Of a DNA stretch of 64,000 nucleotides, positions 33,961 through 44,819 are shown piece by piece; positions within the stretch are counted from its first letter, which is position 1; each line of letters begins with the position of its first letter. The translations under genes and the position numbers were made by a program. This stretch comes from Irpex lacteus (taxonomy: Eukaryota > Basidiomycota > Agaricomycetes > Polyporales > Irpicaceae), in assembly GCA_001986395.2 (NCBI GenBank), contig MQVO02000004.1, positions 1,178,001-1,242,000 of the forward strand, written 5' to 3'. Under the pieces are notes generated by a model that did no database searches, was not told where the DNA came from, and was given only the letters and a program-made list of their open reading frames with translations.

Positions 33961-34809
33961 TCAAGGCTTTTGAGCAAGTCGATGGACAGCGACCGCTGTG
34001 GCAGCCACACCCGCAAAGAACCCGAGCATCATGGGCACCAAAGGCGTGAACGGCAGCGTAGCAGGACCAGCGGACGACCCTCTCTTCACCGCATGCGGCC
34101 CAACATCCTCCAGCTTCGGCACCGTGTTCTTCTCCCAACCTTCGTCCAAGAGCTTCAACATCATCTCCTCGTCGAGCAGCGCAAGTTCCTCCATCTCCCA
34201 TGCATTGCACACATCGATCATCCACCGCATCCTCTTCTTGCCCAGCTCACCACCCACGCCCGGCGCCCGCTCTCTGAGCTTGCTCCTCAACTGCCCGACC
34301 TTTTCGATAGCCTCGCCCGCATGGTCCGGTATGCATGCCTCGATTTTCCTGCGGATAATGTTCGCCAGCTTTGGAGACTGTCCGTTCGTCGATATCATAA
34401 TCTGCAGTGGCCCCGAGCGAATCTGTGAGCCAAAGTAAAAGTCGCAGGAAGGCGGGATGTCCGCGACGTTGACGGGTATCCTGCGTTCCCGACACAAGGC
34501 GCAGATCTCCCGGGACGCCTCGACGTCGTCTATGGCTGTGAGGACCATGTCGACGCCCTCGAGATCAGAGGGACCTGCGAAGACGCGGTCATGGTAGGTG
34601 ATGCGGGGTGTGGCCTCGATAAAGCGTTGGGTGAGTTTGTGGAGGCCTGCCTTCGGTGCAATGAGGGTGATGCATGCGTCTGCGACGAGGACCGACTCGA
34701 TGCGGCCTGATGCGACGTCACCGCCGCCGACGATGAGGACGTGTTTGTCTTTGAGTTGCCATGCAAGTAGCAGCGAGCCGCCAGAGAGTTGTGAGATGTC
34801 CTGAGGCAT
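33961..34809 (-). CDS. MET8: Siroheme synthase Met8 (precorrin-2 dehydrogenase / sirohydrochlorin ferrochelatase)
   Basis: A single-exon gene, 282 aa. The NAD-binding Rossmann motif VLIVGGGDVASGRIES is followed by the family segments FYFGSQIRSGPLQIMISTNG and QSPKLANIIRRKIE, with the Met8 dimerisation and helical C-domain after. The enzyme oxidises precorrin-2 to sirohydrochlorin and inserts iron to make siroheme for sulfite and nitrite reductases. Unlike the soluble yeast enzyme it ends in a hydrophobic stretch (LVPMMLGFFAGVAATAVAV, about residues 255-275) and a short basic tail, so it may be tail-anchored. Divergent from the tetraspanin gene; the 713-bp gap between them is CT-rich and shows no gene. 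Confidence 0.92.
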   Translation of the reverse strand: MPQDISQLSGGSLLLAWQLKDKHVLIVGGGDVASGRIESVLVADACITLIAPKAGLHKLTQRFIEATPRITYHDRVFAGPSDLEGVDMVLTAIDDVEASREICALCRERRIPVNVADIPPSCDFYFGSQIRSGPLQIMISTNGQSPKLANIIRRKIEACIPDHAGEAIEKVGQLRSKLRERAPGVGGELGKKRMRWMIDVCNAWEMEELALLDEEMMLKLLDEGWEKNTVPKLEDVGPHAVKRGSSAGPATLPFTPLVPMMLGFFAGVAATAVAVHRLAQKP

Positions 34810-35522
34810 TATTTGAGTGCCTGTGTCTGAGGAAGAGTACTAACCTCCCAGCGTCTATGCTAATTACAGTGGGCGCCTGTGCATTGATGCGTGAATCGGT
34901 GGGTGTTGCAGCAGCGTTGCATACTCAAGGACAAAAAACAAACATGGCGACTGCGCAGATGCTCTGAGATGGCGGGCTGTGGCCGAGATGCGCCTCGAAG
35001 TCGCTCAAGTCGTGCTGGTGGCCATGGCGACCGCCGAGCAAGCAGGATTCAGGTGATGATCATTTCACTCAAAGTCTCTGACCTCCATCTGCCATCACAG
35101 CTCGCGACGACCGCTGCTGACCTGGTAAGCATCGCCTCCGTCCCTCTTAACCTCTCTCTCTCTTTCCTCTCTTTCTTTCTTTCCTCCATCGTCTCAGCCT
35201 TCGTTTGCTGACCGTCTTCCCCCTTCCTAGACGTTGACCGTCCCACATTCCTTCCTTATCCTGGTGCTTTGGTCGCCAGTCGAACACGATCTTTACTCTC
35301 CGGAAGAGCCAGTTTCCTATCCCACCTTCAACACACAGAACACACCAGAGCCACAGGCTGTCTCCTCTGTCACCCTCTAGCTTTCCCGTCCAAGCACGTC
35401 GTCGATAATTCCGCCATTCCACTCTCCCCGTTCACACAGTGCGTACCCTCAGCCACATTGCCGTCTCTATAGTGACATTGACGCCAAGAAATAGCTAGTA
35501 AACATCTCGCAGACTCGAAAAC

Positions 35523-36561
35523 ATGGTATCCAAGCGCATCCTTGGTTTCTACGGCTTCGTCCAGCTATGGCTGCTGGCAGCGGCCGCGCTCTCCATCGCC
35601 ATGTCCATCGTATGGAAGGCACCCAACCTGATGATCAACTTTACATTCCATGATATTGACCTCACGGGTGCGTCTCATCTCCAAAATACCGCCAATTTTA
35701 ATATTCATCAATTGTTCTCAATATAGCGGGCTTGGTACTGGGAATATTCCTGATTGTTACCTTCTTCATATCAGTGTTCGCCGTGCTGCAAAAGAATCAT
35801 GTCACCATCGGTTTGGTCATCCTCAACTGGACACTCATCGCCGACAGCGTCGTCGTCCTCGTCGTAGGCACCATAATCTGGTTCTACTCTCTCCATCAGA
35901 GACAGAACTACTTTGAAGTGTTCAAAGCGTCTTCTCCGCAGACGAGAATAGAAATTCAGGACAAGGTGCGTGGTTACGCGCGGCGACGCATCTCGTTACC
36001 CCCGTGGCCCGTTGGTTACTGACGTTACCTCTCTCTCCGTTCCCTCGCACTTTTCGTATCTTCGCCGGATTTCGCACATATCCCTCAATCACCAAATCAC
36101 AATCGCACACAACGAAATATGCAAACCCACAGTTCAAATGCTGCGGATACTTCGCGTTCAACGACACGACGATGGAAACCTCCTCCGGCTTCTGCTCCGA
36201 CCCGACGGTCGCCAACCGGTTCAACTTCAGCACGCCAGAGCAGTTCGCCTGTGTCGGCCCCATCAACTCGTTCACCGACTTCACGCTCAACAACACGTTT
36301 ACCACGATATATGGGTACATGGCCATCTTGATTGCGTTGTTCCTCGCGAGCTTGTGTATCATTCACCAGGTGCGTTATTTGTGCGGTCTGGCTATTGTTC
36401 TTTGTGTCCGGCTGTCACGAGTCAGTCAACGCAAAGGCAAAGCCAGATAAGGCAAACAAGGATCACTCATTGTATGCCCTTTTTGTTTCTCCTTACAGAG
36501 GGTCGAGACGGAGCGATTCAGGAAGATCGACGCCAAGCGCGGTGGACGTGGCTTCGTCTAA
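35523..36561 (+). CDS. Tetraspanin (fungal Pls1/Tsp2 type)
   Basis: Four exons, 35523-35667, 35727-35965, 36133-36369 and 36499-36561 (227 aa). TM1 ILGFYGFVQLWLLAAAALSIAM, TM2 LVLGIFLIVTFFISVFAVL, TM3 VILNWTLIADSVVVLVVG, then a large extracellular loop with the tetraspanin FKCCGYF motif and further Cys residues (SSGFC, FACVG) and several N-glycosylation sites, then TM4 YMAILIALFLASLCII. The short basic cytosolic tail is RVETERFRKIDAKRGGRGFV. Fungal tetraspanins organise membrane microdomains and polarised growth; Pls1 is needed for appressorium-mediated penetration in plant pathogens, while Tsp2 is the basidiomycete group. Which of the two this is needs a tree. The 1180-bp gap downstream is pyrimidine-rich with no gene I can support. 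Confidence 0.85.
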
Positions 36562-37742
36562 ACGAAGGGCTCTTTATTGCGCCTTCCCCCACTCGCACTG
36601 GCAGGCGCAACACAAAGACCGGGCTACCCTCCGGTTTATCGTCGCGAGACTCGGCTTCCAAACGCACCACCAATCTTCCATCTTCCTTCTCCCCTCGGTC
36701 AACGTCTACTTTTCATTGGAACACAAGCATTCAAGTGCCTCACCATTACAACTCCCACATCGTTATTTCGGACATTCTAAGTCACAAAGTTGTTGATTTC
36801 TGCTCTTCCTTTCCATTTTCGCAGTTCCTCGCGCAGATTGTTTTACTAGTGTTTGTTCTTCCCCTCCCCCTTATCCCTCTACACCACTATCGACGACTCT
36901 GCTTTCCGCCTGTTGTTTTTCTTCTCCTCGTTCCGTTTCCCCCGGTCTTCGTGTTAGCTAGATAGGTCGATAGACAGCCTTCCCCCATCCCTCCTGGTTC
37001 TTCGGCTTCGACACCTACCCTCTCCGGTTCGGTCGTTTGGCTGTGTGTTGTGTTGCTCGTGGGCGCGTCATCCCTTCCCTCCCCTTCTCTCCTCCTACCC
37101 CCTACTTCCTTTCATTTTCACACTCACTCCTCTGCACCACACCACCCACCACACCACCGACGCCTGGTGCACCTCCTCCCGCGAGTCCACAAAGCCTTAA
37201 GGCCTCGTCGCTCAACGGAGGACACGTATAGGGATCACATTGGGAGATCGTTGTTTCGATGCACGGATAAACACACCACATACTGCACATCACATCACCG
37301 CCTTTTTGTAACATTCTTTTTTCTCTTTCGCTTGCTTGCTTGTGGTACTGCGTACCCTGGTTTTTGTTTCCCCCCTCGTGTACGTATGTGCTTACTTAAA
37401 GGAAGGTCGGAATAGAATTTGGTCGCAAAGGCGTATGAGACAAATTTATTTGACGGAGCGAGAGAAAGTGTGGATAGGGACCGTCCCGCATTCAACTTTG
37501 TGTGACTCGGAGCATCGACGGGTGTGTAAGGCGGGTATGTGTACGTGTGTACTTACACCATGCGTCTGCATTGCAGGCTTTATCGAAGCTAATTACAATA
37601 AACATCCACCGTGCCGAAATTGTCCTCTTTGCTACTCTATCACGCTTTGCTTCAGTCTCCTTCTCTCCTTCTTCCTTTGCTCTCCATTCCTGGAACGGAG
37701 ACCGACGCTCAGAATCGTGTGCCAGTGGCCCTGCGCTCACGC

Positions 37743-39685
37743 TCAAACCGCAGCCCAAGGGTGGCTGACCAGCCGCTGGACAGAAATAAGTGCTTGGTAT
37801 CGGACGTTGGCGTCTTGATGAGACATGAGCTCCATCACCCGTGTCTTCGCGCCAAGGTCGGTGAGCACTCTGTGGCAGTGATCGTGTTAGTGTTTGTGTT
37901 TGGTACCAAATAGATCGCCTAATGGGGGAAAAGTGTCCAAAGCAGAGAGCTATGTACTCACTTCTTTCCTCGCTCGTAGTGCTTCACATACTGCCCAATG
38001 TCGTGCGCCGCGACAGCGAGCACGATAGGGTCCGACGACTCTTGCAGTAGGTGTATCAAAGTCCTATAGTTTGAACCCAAAGATGAAACATCATCAGTCT
38101 CCCTTAGTCTCGAACCATAGACGAAACGGAGCACAATGATGCGAAACAGGAAATGCGTACTTGAGCTGCTCGTAGTTCTTGTCGTTCAATTTCGTGGCGT
38201 TCTCTTTCCAGAAAAGGTCTGATTCGTGCACGGGCGACCATGAGAGATGGCCAGAAAGGAGTTCTGAGCTATATTCATCGTATGTCCTGTAAGCGGTGTG
38301 TCAGCCATTTTTGGAGAATGAAGTGGAAGCAGCCAAATGAACGCTGCGTACGTTAGACTGTCAAAACGTGCGGTGAGTTCGTCACGGAGGTACTGGACAT
38401 CTTCTACGATATCCTCGTCGGTCCATTTTCTTGTCGAGAGGTTCTTGACGAATGGCAGAAGCTGGGCAACCAGCATAGCGGGGAGGTTTGCAGAGGGTGC
38501 TTTGGCAACAAGATTCTGTGATTCATTGGCATTCTTAATACGAGGATAATAAATGTGTGAATGAGACACTCACGCGGAAGGTGGCAATGATGACTCGGAT
38601 AACCTTCTCCTTCACTGCGGCTTTAGCGATGTCGATAAGGAGGGGTACAATGTCGTATTTCCTGAGTGATGTCAGCTTCTTCTATCACATATCATGAAGT
38701 GGTCACCCAAACGAACTTGTTTATTTGTTCTGATATTTCAGTGTCAAACGTGAGCAGCCAGAAGCAGAAGCCGATCTGGTAGCACATCTGTGGGGGAGGG
38801 CTACGACGCAATATCTCAACCAAACTTCAGAAGAGGTCAGTATGGATGCATCAGTTGTGGTAGTTTCATGGCTTACCCAGAGATAATGTTTGTGCTACTC
38901 CACACCGCTTTACGGAACTCTTCTCGAGGAAGAACAGCTTCAAGACAGAGAACCGCAACGTCGCGCTTCTCCGGTAGGGGGTGTGCTATAAAGGTTGATA
39001 CTGAGTTTAGGAAGGGAGTCACGTATTGCCGCTGCTTCTTGTCGGGTTCAGTACTACGAGTCGAAGAATCAGTTGTGAGTACGTGCGAATAACAACTGGA
39101 GACATACCCCAGAAGCACAGTCAAGATTTGAGTGGTCTTCAACTGGATAAACTCGTCTTGCTGCTCTAATGAACTGACGTGTTCTAAGACCAAGGATGTA
39201 GCCCTGTCTTGTCTGGTGTACTCACTGGAGCAAGGGTCCATAGGGCAAGTCAGGGTCTGTTTCTGAGGCTCGCGTGAATAGTGCTATGCGCTCTTCATGA
39301 TCTTTGTAACGAGTAAGATGAGAACTCCATGAACGATAGATATCACACACCAGCGATCATATCCGCAATCATGACTAGTATCCATTGCTGGGTCTCAAGT
39401 CGTTGCAGCTTCTTGAGCAAACGCAGGTATAGAAGCGCATATGCTTGTCCATCGGACAGCAGCAGAGATTCAATCTTTGCTTTTGGCTGCTTGTCCACCT
39501 TCTTGATCATAGCCAGCTCCTCAGAGGTGATCAAGTCCGTGCGTTGATATCCCTTGCATCCCAGTTAGCCGGACATCCTGATGCACATAGCGACTTCGCG
39601 TACATACATCCCATGGAACCGGCTTCACGCGAATCTTGTTCGAGCTGTCGTCGAGGAATTGGTTGGCGACCAGCGAGAGCGACAT
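37743..39685 (-). CDS. VMA13: V-type ATPase V1 subunit H
   Basis: Eleven exons, 437 aa: 39685-39608, 39552-39351, 39301-39226, 39173-39108, 39053-38877, 38824-38717, 38661-38574, 38515-38352, 38286-38161, 38063-37962 and 37869-37743; all phases agree. Family landmarks: [78 protein letters not shown], then [34 protein letters not shown] and [20 protein letters not shown]. Subunit H bridges V1 to Vo and silences ATPase activity when V1 detaches; the pump acidifies the vacuole. Start chosen at 39685 because it matches the family N-terminus; no ATG is needed further upstream. Confidence 0.94.
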
Positions 39686-39880
39686 TGCGACGACTATTTG
39701 TGTTGAGCTCGACGTCTGAGGCAAAGCACTTAGCGCGAACGATGTCACCTCCAGGGACAGCCCGTTGAAGCGCCCAAGGCCAGACGGTCGTTTTGCACGT
39801 GATCCGAATGCTGCTAATTTCCGCGACCCGATCGTTTCGCGCCTTACCTTTCGTTTTGCTCTTCGAGGTTGTGTTCTGGG

Positions 39881-40974
39881 ATGTTGTCAAGGTCGGTGCT
39901 GAACTCATGTAGACGGCGGGTGCCAGGTGTGTTGCTCTTCAGAATTGCTAGCAGCGAGAGTTACTGACTACGGTGACAGCGCAGTCGCGTGCAGCCTCTC
40001 GTTCGCTGGCTACTGTCTCTGACGCTCCCTCAACTGCCACTGCCAAAACGCCAATTCCTCAACGAATAGTGAAGAAGGAGGATGGTCAAAAAGTGGCCAT
40101 TCACACGGCCATTCTACTAAACAGGAATCCAATTCTTACCCGGACACCGACCGCCTTCGAGAACGCATACTATGCCTACCAAGCTCGCATTGACCGGGCC
40201 CTTCACAACCCTCTACCGTACGACTTCTACTTCAAACCCGGCACACAGCTCGAACTTCAGTTTGACAAAGAAGAAGAAGAGAGAGAAAGGGCGGCATTCG
40301 GCAAGTCAGCAACACCTTCACCTCGTGTCAAGACGGAAGAAGAGCTACGTGCGTCGGACGAGGACAATGCGGAGATGGCTGCTCTCGAGTCCCAACAACA
40401 GGAAGAAGAGTTCAAGCCCTTGCCTAGAGAACACGAGTCTGACCGCACTGGAGACGTCAAGAGTCTGGATAGGCAAGGACAGCGGAATGTCTACCTTTTG
40501 GTACAAGTGAAGGACGAAGCCGACAAGACGAGCTGGAGATTCCCTCATGCACCTGTGAATACACGGGAAAACCTATTTGAGGTGCGTTTTTGTCTATATG
40601 TTGTTAGTATCGGGAGCTGACATTCTTACAGAGTGTACAAAACTACCTCAAATCTCCGTTCGGCATTGGTATGGACACTTGGGTAGTGAGCCGCAACCCC
40701 ATTGGCGTCCACCGCGCACCATCAGCAGCAAAGTCCACAGAAAAGGTGCAGGTATGTCTCCAACAGTATTCTTATAATCCTCGAGTTCTTTCTCATGGGG
40801 TGACGACTATTCCAGGATGCCTTCTTCTTCTATAAGGCACACATTCTGGCAGGTCAGGCCCGCCCTGACGGAAAGAATGTCCTCGACATCGCTTGGCTAA
40901 CCAAGGAGGAGATACAAACACGGGTGGAACCCAGCTACTGGGACGGTGTTAAGGATATGATATCTGACTTCTAA
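39881..40974 (+). CDS. MRPL17: Mitochondrial large ribosomal subunit protein mL46
   Basis: Exons 39881-39895 (inferred), 39952-40581, 40632-40751 and 40816-40974, 307 aa. Exon 2 has no ATG near its start, so I infer a 15-nt first exon (MLSRS) joined through a 56-bp intron with a GTGCTG donor; this end is the weakest part. The mature part shows IHTAILLNRNPILTRTPTAF, PYDFYFKPGTQLELQF, SWRFPHAP, FGIGMDTWVVSRNPIGVH, FFFYKAHILAGQ and the Nudix-like end IAWLTKEEIQTRVEPSYWDG, as in Mrpl17/mL46. The Ser/Arg-rich N-terminus fits mitochondrial import. About 195 bp separate its start from VMA13, so the two share a promoter. Confidence 0.88.
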
Positions 40975-41304
40975 TTACTAGACCATATAATATCGTTTTG
41001 CTCTCATTCAAGGCCGGGTGCTTATACGGTACATCAGTCGAGCTGCGTCATCACACGAAGCTAGTACTTTTGGCAGGTGCGTAACCCGTGGATAGTTGAC
41101 GCATGATCAGTTTTGCCAAGGTCCTGAAAGATAATGGTAGAAGAGTCGAGTAATCAATGCCGCTGTGTTAAGTTATAGTTTCCGTGAGAATGAGTCTCCT
41201 CTTTACCAAGGCGATGGGCAACCGCCTGGAGCAGGCATGGGAAACAGGATGACTGAGCACTCATTCATTTCGCCCACAAGCCTGGGATCCGGCCTCTTGA
41301 ACGG

Positions 41305-41311
41305 TATATAA
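41305..41311 (+). promoter_or_regulatory. TATA box of the reductase-like gene
   Basis: TATATAA, 52-58 bp upstream of the ATG at 41363. The remainder of the 388-bp gap 40975-41362 shows nothing else. Confidence 0.5.
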
Positions 41312-41362
41312 GTGAGTCAGTACCCAAAGTCGTGGGCTGTTGCGGCAAACTACTCCCTTAAT

Positions 41363-42440
41363 ATGAAGGTTCTTGTATTCGGGCGAGTCCTATACCTCTC
41401 ATAATATCTTTGTGACATTATCCACTGAACGTCTTTGCAGCGCGTCTGGATTCATCGGCTACCCTGTATCCCAGGCGCTGTTGCGCGCAGGGTACACAGT
41501 CTACGGTCAAACTCGTTCCAAGGACAAAGCAAAACTGCTCGCTTCAAACGAAAGTAAGGGTTCCCATGATTGCTTCATAGCGTACACTAACGATGCTGCG
41601 TTTATCGTAGTCATTCCCGTGGTAGCAGAACCGGAAGACACGAAAGCCTGGGGGACCATAGTAGAGACAGTAGACGTCGTCATCGAGGCACTCGCTGGCC
41701 TCGACCTCAAGACACTTTCTGTCACCCTCCTGAACGCCGTTAGTGATATCGCTAGCAAGCGTCCTCCCGGCTCGCCCAAGATCACATACATTTATACCTC
41801 CGGTACATGGATCCACGGCGACGACCGCAATACCATCGTCACAGACACAACACCCATACAAAACCCAGTGCAGCTCATCTCCTGGCGTCCCGCAGTCGAG
41901 CAGGAAATCCTCAAGCACCCGAACGTGAATGGCGTGGTCATCCGTCCGTCTATGGTCTACGGCCGTTCAGGCTCTATATTCGGGAGGATGTTCCAAGCAG
42001 CGTATGACGAGAAGCTGACCTGGCCTGGGACACCTGGCGGGAGGTTGGCCATCATTCACCAGGATGATCTGGCGGATATATATCTGCGTGTGGCGGAGAA
42101 GGGTGCACTTGTCAAGGGACTGGTATTTGATGCATCTGAGGACAACACTGAGAGCACGGATGAGGTGCTAGCGAAGCTGGCACAGCTGGCAGGGTTGGAG
42201 TCGTACGAATACGTTGCACCAACGAATCGTGAGTACTTAGCCTTCAGTCTGCCAGACGAATGCCTTTCAGTCGATTTAACTACTCCTATTATAGTGTACG
42301 AAGAGGCTATAGCAGCAACAGGGCTCGTGTGTCCATACCTGGGTAAAGCTCTACTTGGATGGCAACCTCGGAGGCATGGCATCTTTGCTGACCTGGCTTT
42401 GTACTATGAGGCTTGGAAGGCCAATGCTGGTGTGCAATGA
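41363..42440 (+). CDS. NAD(P)-binding Rossmann-fold protein (atypical SDR / epimerase-like)
   Basis: Four exons, 41363-41382, 41441-41553, 41611-42228 and 42295-42440 (298 aa). Spliced start MKVLVFGASGFIGYPVSQAL holds the GxxGxxG dinucleotide site. The region ITYIYTSGTWIHGD, the motif GVVIRPSMVYGRSGS and LAIIHQDDLADIYLRVAEKG follow the extended or atypical SDR pattern. No full YxxxK catalytic pair is obvious, so it may be an NmrA-like or regulatory member rather than an enzyme. The first intron starts GC (GCGAGT) rather than GT: the codon phase and the GASGFIG motif only work with that donor. The substrate is not predictable. Confidence 0.8.
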
Positions 42441-42568
42441 GCACGCGGTAACGGCCAGGAGTGTTGCAAGTTTATGTTCATGAGGTTTCAATGTATATAT
42501 TATCAGTGCAGATGTAATGTACGGTATTCGACTGATTTGCACAACGAGTGTCGTAAGATGGACTCTCG

Positions 42569-43969
42569 CTACTTACGGCCTGTATCACCGGGCGCGGAGA
42601 TAGCTCTGCGTACCTCCGGCCGCTTTTGTGCGTCATCGAATCGACGGACAATGACTTCGCATTTTGTGGTCTTGCAGATGTGCTTCGAAGCTTTCTTCAC
42701 CTCGTCGGAGAAGAAAGTCAATCCAGCAGCCTTTTCCACGGCCTCGACTTTAATAAAACTGGTTAGGATAGTCGTAGGAGTATGTGTAGACCTAGCTTAC
42801 TAGGCATAACGAAGTTCTCCAGAGGGGCCTGATCCGGGATTTCTGCGTTAGGTAGAACAAATGCTCCAGTCGAAATCTCGGGGATGTGAGGCGTTGAAGG
42901 CGATGATGGTCTTGTCGTCAATACAACCTTCGCAAAATGGGTTGGGACGGAAGTGTTGGGTGGTGAACCGATTACTTCATAGTGCTGCAACTCACACCGT
43001 CAATAGCATAGTGGACAAGAGTCGCTTAATATACTTACGACACGCCATTTACCGTCGTTGTCCAGCTTTGGCAAGTACAAAGGTACTGTAAAGACGTATA
43101 CATCAGAGAAGGAATTTGTCAGCCGGCGGCACCAGTCCTCAGTGTATGCCCAATCTGCCGATAGTAGGTTTAGTGTATACCTTGTATTCAATACAATGGT
43201 ACTCACAGTGACGGTTGAAGCCTGCACCAACTTGGGGAGCGATATTTGTCAGGAGGAAAGTTTCGTCCATTGCTGCCTAGAGGAGGAACATTAAGTCTTC
43301 GTGAATTAAAGAGAGTATCACTACATACCTGCGAAGATTTAGCGTCCGCTGCTGGTACCCTAAGGTCATGCACTAAGCATACGAGATTCCAATAAATTAT
43401 TCAGTAAATACGCGTACATATGTCCACGGTCATAGCCACTGCGAAGATAATCTGACAGCTTGGAACGGAACTGGGGAGGAATTGCCTCATCCTCAATAAA
43501 CGTGGACCTCGACCTGTCTCCGCCTTCTTCTACCGCACGCGGTTCAAGCTTCGACTTCCCTAGCGACGCAAGAGTCAAGTGTTCAGCTGTCTGATGAGCA
43601 TATACGTTTCGGTCAGTACAACGCAAGAATGGAATGAGGACAATATAAACGCACCCATGCCGGATGTCTCAACCGTCTGTCATATGCAGCCACATACGCC
43701 TTACGCACAAGCATATCCGAAATAGGCCCAGGGTTTCCATGTTTCAGTATAGGAGAGTCCACACCAACCAACGCGTTCGGAGTTGTTATACGCGTTGTTC
43801 CAGTCTGCTGAACCTCGACAATTGGTGGGCCAGGTACCGCTGTGGAAGTGGTCGGCTGAGGGGGCAGAGGGACTGCACGTCTTCGGCTCTCGACGGCTGT
43901 CACCACGCCTCCACCGACGAGTGCACCCACTGCAAAGCAGGCCGCTTGCAGTATCGTTGAGCTGGGCAT
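42569..43969 (-). CDS. NUC1: Mitochondrial nuclease Nuc1 (endonuclease G)
   Basis: Seven exons, 43969-43655, 43590-43418, 43359-43329, 43276-43207, 43154-43039, 42984-42801 and 42747-42569 (355 aa). A hydrophobic N-terminal segment (AACFAVGALVGGGVVTAV) precedes a Pro/Thr linker. The DNA/RNA non-specific endonuclease fold has the catalytic DRGHM, the AMDETFLLTNIAPQ segment and the metal-binding Asn in GFNRHYWAYTEDW. EndoG/Nuc1 cuts DNA and RNA, degrades mitochondrial nucleic acid and takes part in programmed cell death. The start at 43969 is the only ATG before the hydrophobic segment. The 850-bp gap upstream (43970-44819) contains only what looks like the PIN4 3'UTR. Confidence 0.93.
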
Positions 43970-44819
43970 CTTGTTCGCCAGAGCTGCAGCTGTTGCCCGG
44001 GCGGTCAGTGAACGTTGCGGGTAAGAACGCGAAAGCACGTAGACGCCCCACTGGCAATATACAACTCAGAACAGATCTAGAAAATGCATATACAAACGTA
44101 TAAACGTATTCTACAAACTTGTGCAGCACTCACGACCAATAAAAACAGTTGGAAGAGTCAAGGCATGCGCAAGCCATTGTATGAAGGAAGAGTACTCAAA
44201 ATGCGGTAAGATTCGAAGGAGCACAAAGCAGGACATGCATATATCTCCGGGATTATAAGTACACAACCTCCATTCAATCCAAAAAAAGTATCACAAAAGG
44301 ATCCATTGGGTTCTAATATTGTAGTTGGGAGTCATACAACCAAGGGTAAAGTCGAGAAGGAGAATGAACCTCAAGTAGAGATGCAAAAGCATGGAACCGA
44401 CTATGATATAGGAGCGTAAATACCAGGGGAAGAGCAGTGAGAAGCATGCAGGGGGAACAAAGGAATCGTCGAGATGAAAGCAGCAAGAAAAAAAATCTTT
44501 CGTATGCTCCAGAGGACACTAAAACAACGGGACTGAAGTAAGTGGTGGATGGGTGGGTGCATTAGATCAGGTGAATGGCTTGTAGTGCGGCCGAAGAAAG
44601 CAACAGAAAGGAAAGGATGCGCGAAAGAGAACCGAGAGAAACTAAAGAAAGGATTTGGGTGTAGACTGGAATGAGATCGCAAAGAGCCTTGGGAAAATGA
44701 GGTGATTGTCCACTATACCAGTGAGTCATGAATGTTGTCTCCATAACGTCCCAATCGCCTGTATGAGGACGTTTTACCGAATATGAGGATTTCACTGTAC
44801 CCTTGGTGGTATGACCCGT

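Noticed and set aside
35970..36965. 331-codon plus-strand frame overlapping tetraspanin exons 3-4
   Set aside because: It runs through two good introns and in the wrong frame relative to the FKCCGYF loop; low-complexity translation.
36990..37480. Several short ORFs in the pyrimidine-rich stretch between tetraspanin and VMA13
   Set aside because: Low-complexity CT-rich sequence, overlapping frames on both strands, no conserved motif; more likely 3'UTR.
39531..39908. Minus-strand frame starting MSSAPTLTTSQ upstream of VMA13
   Set aside because: VMA13 has a family-matching start at 39685 in another frame; the upstream frame is Arg-rich junk and overlaps the mL46 leader.
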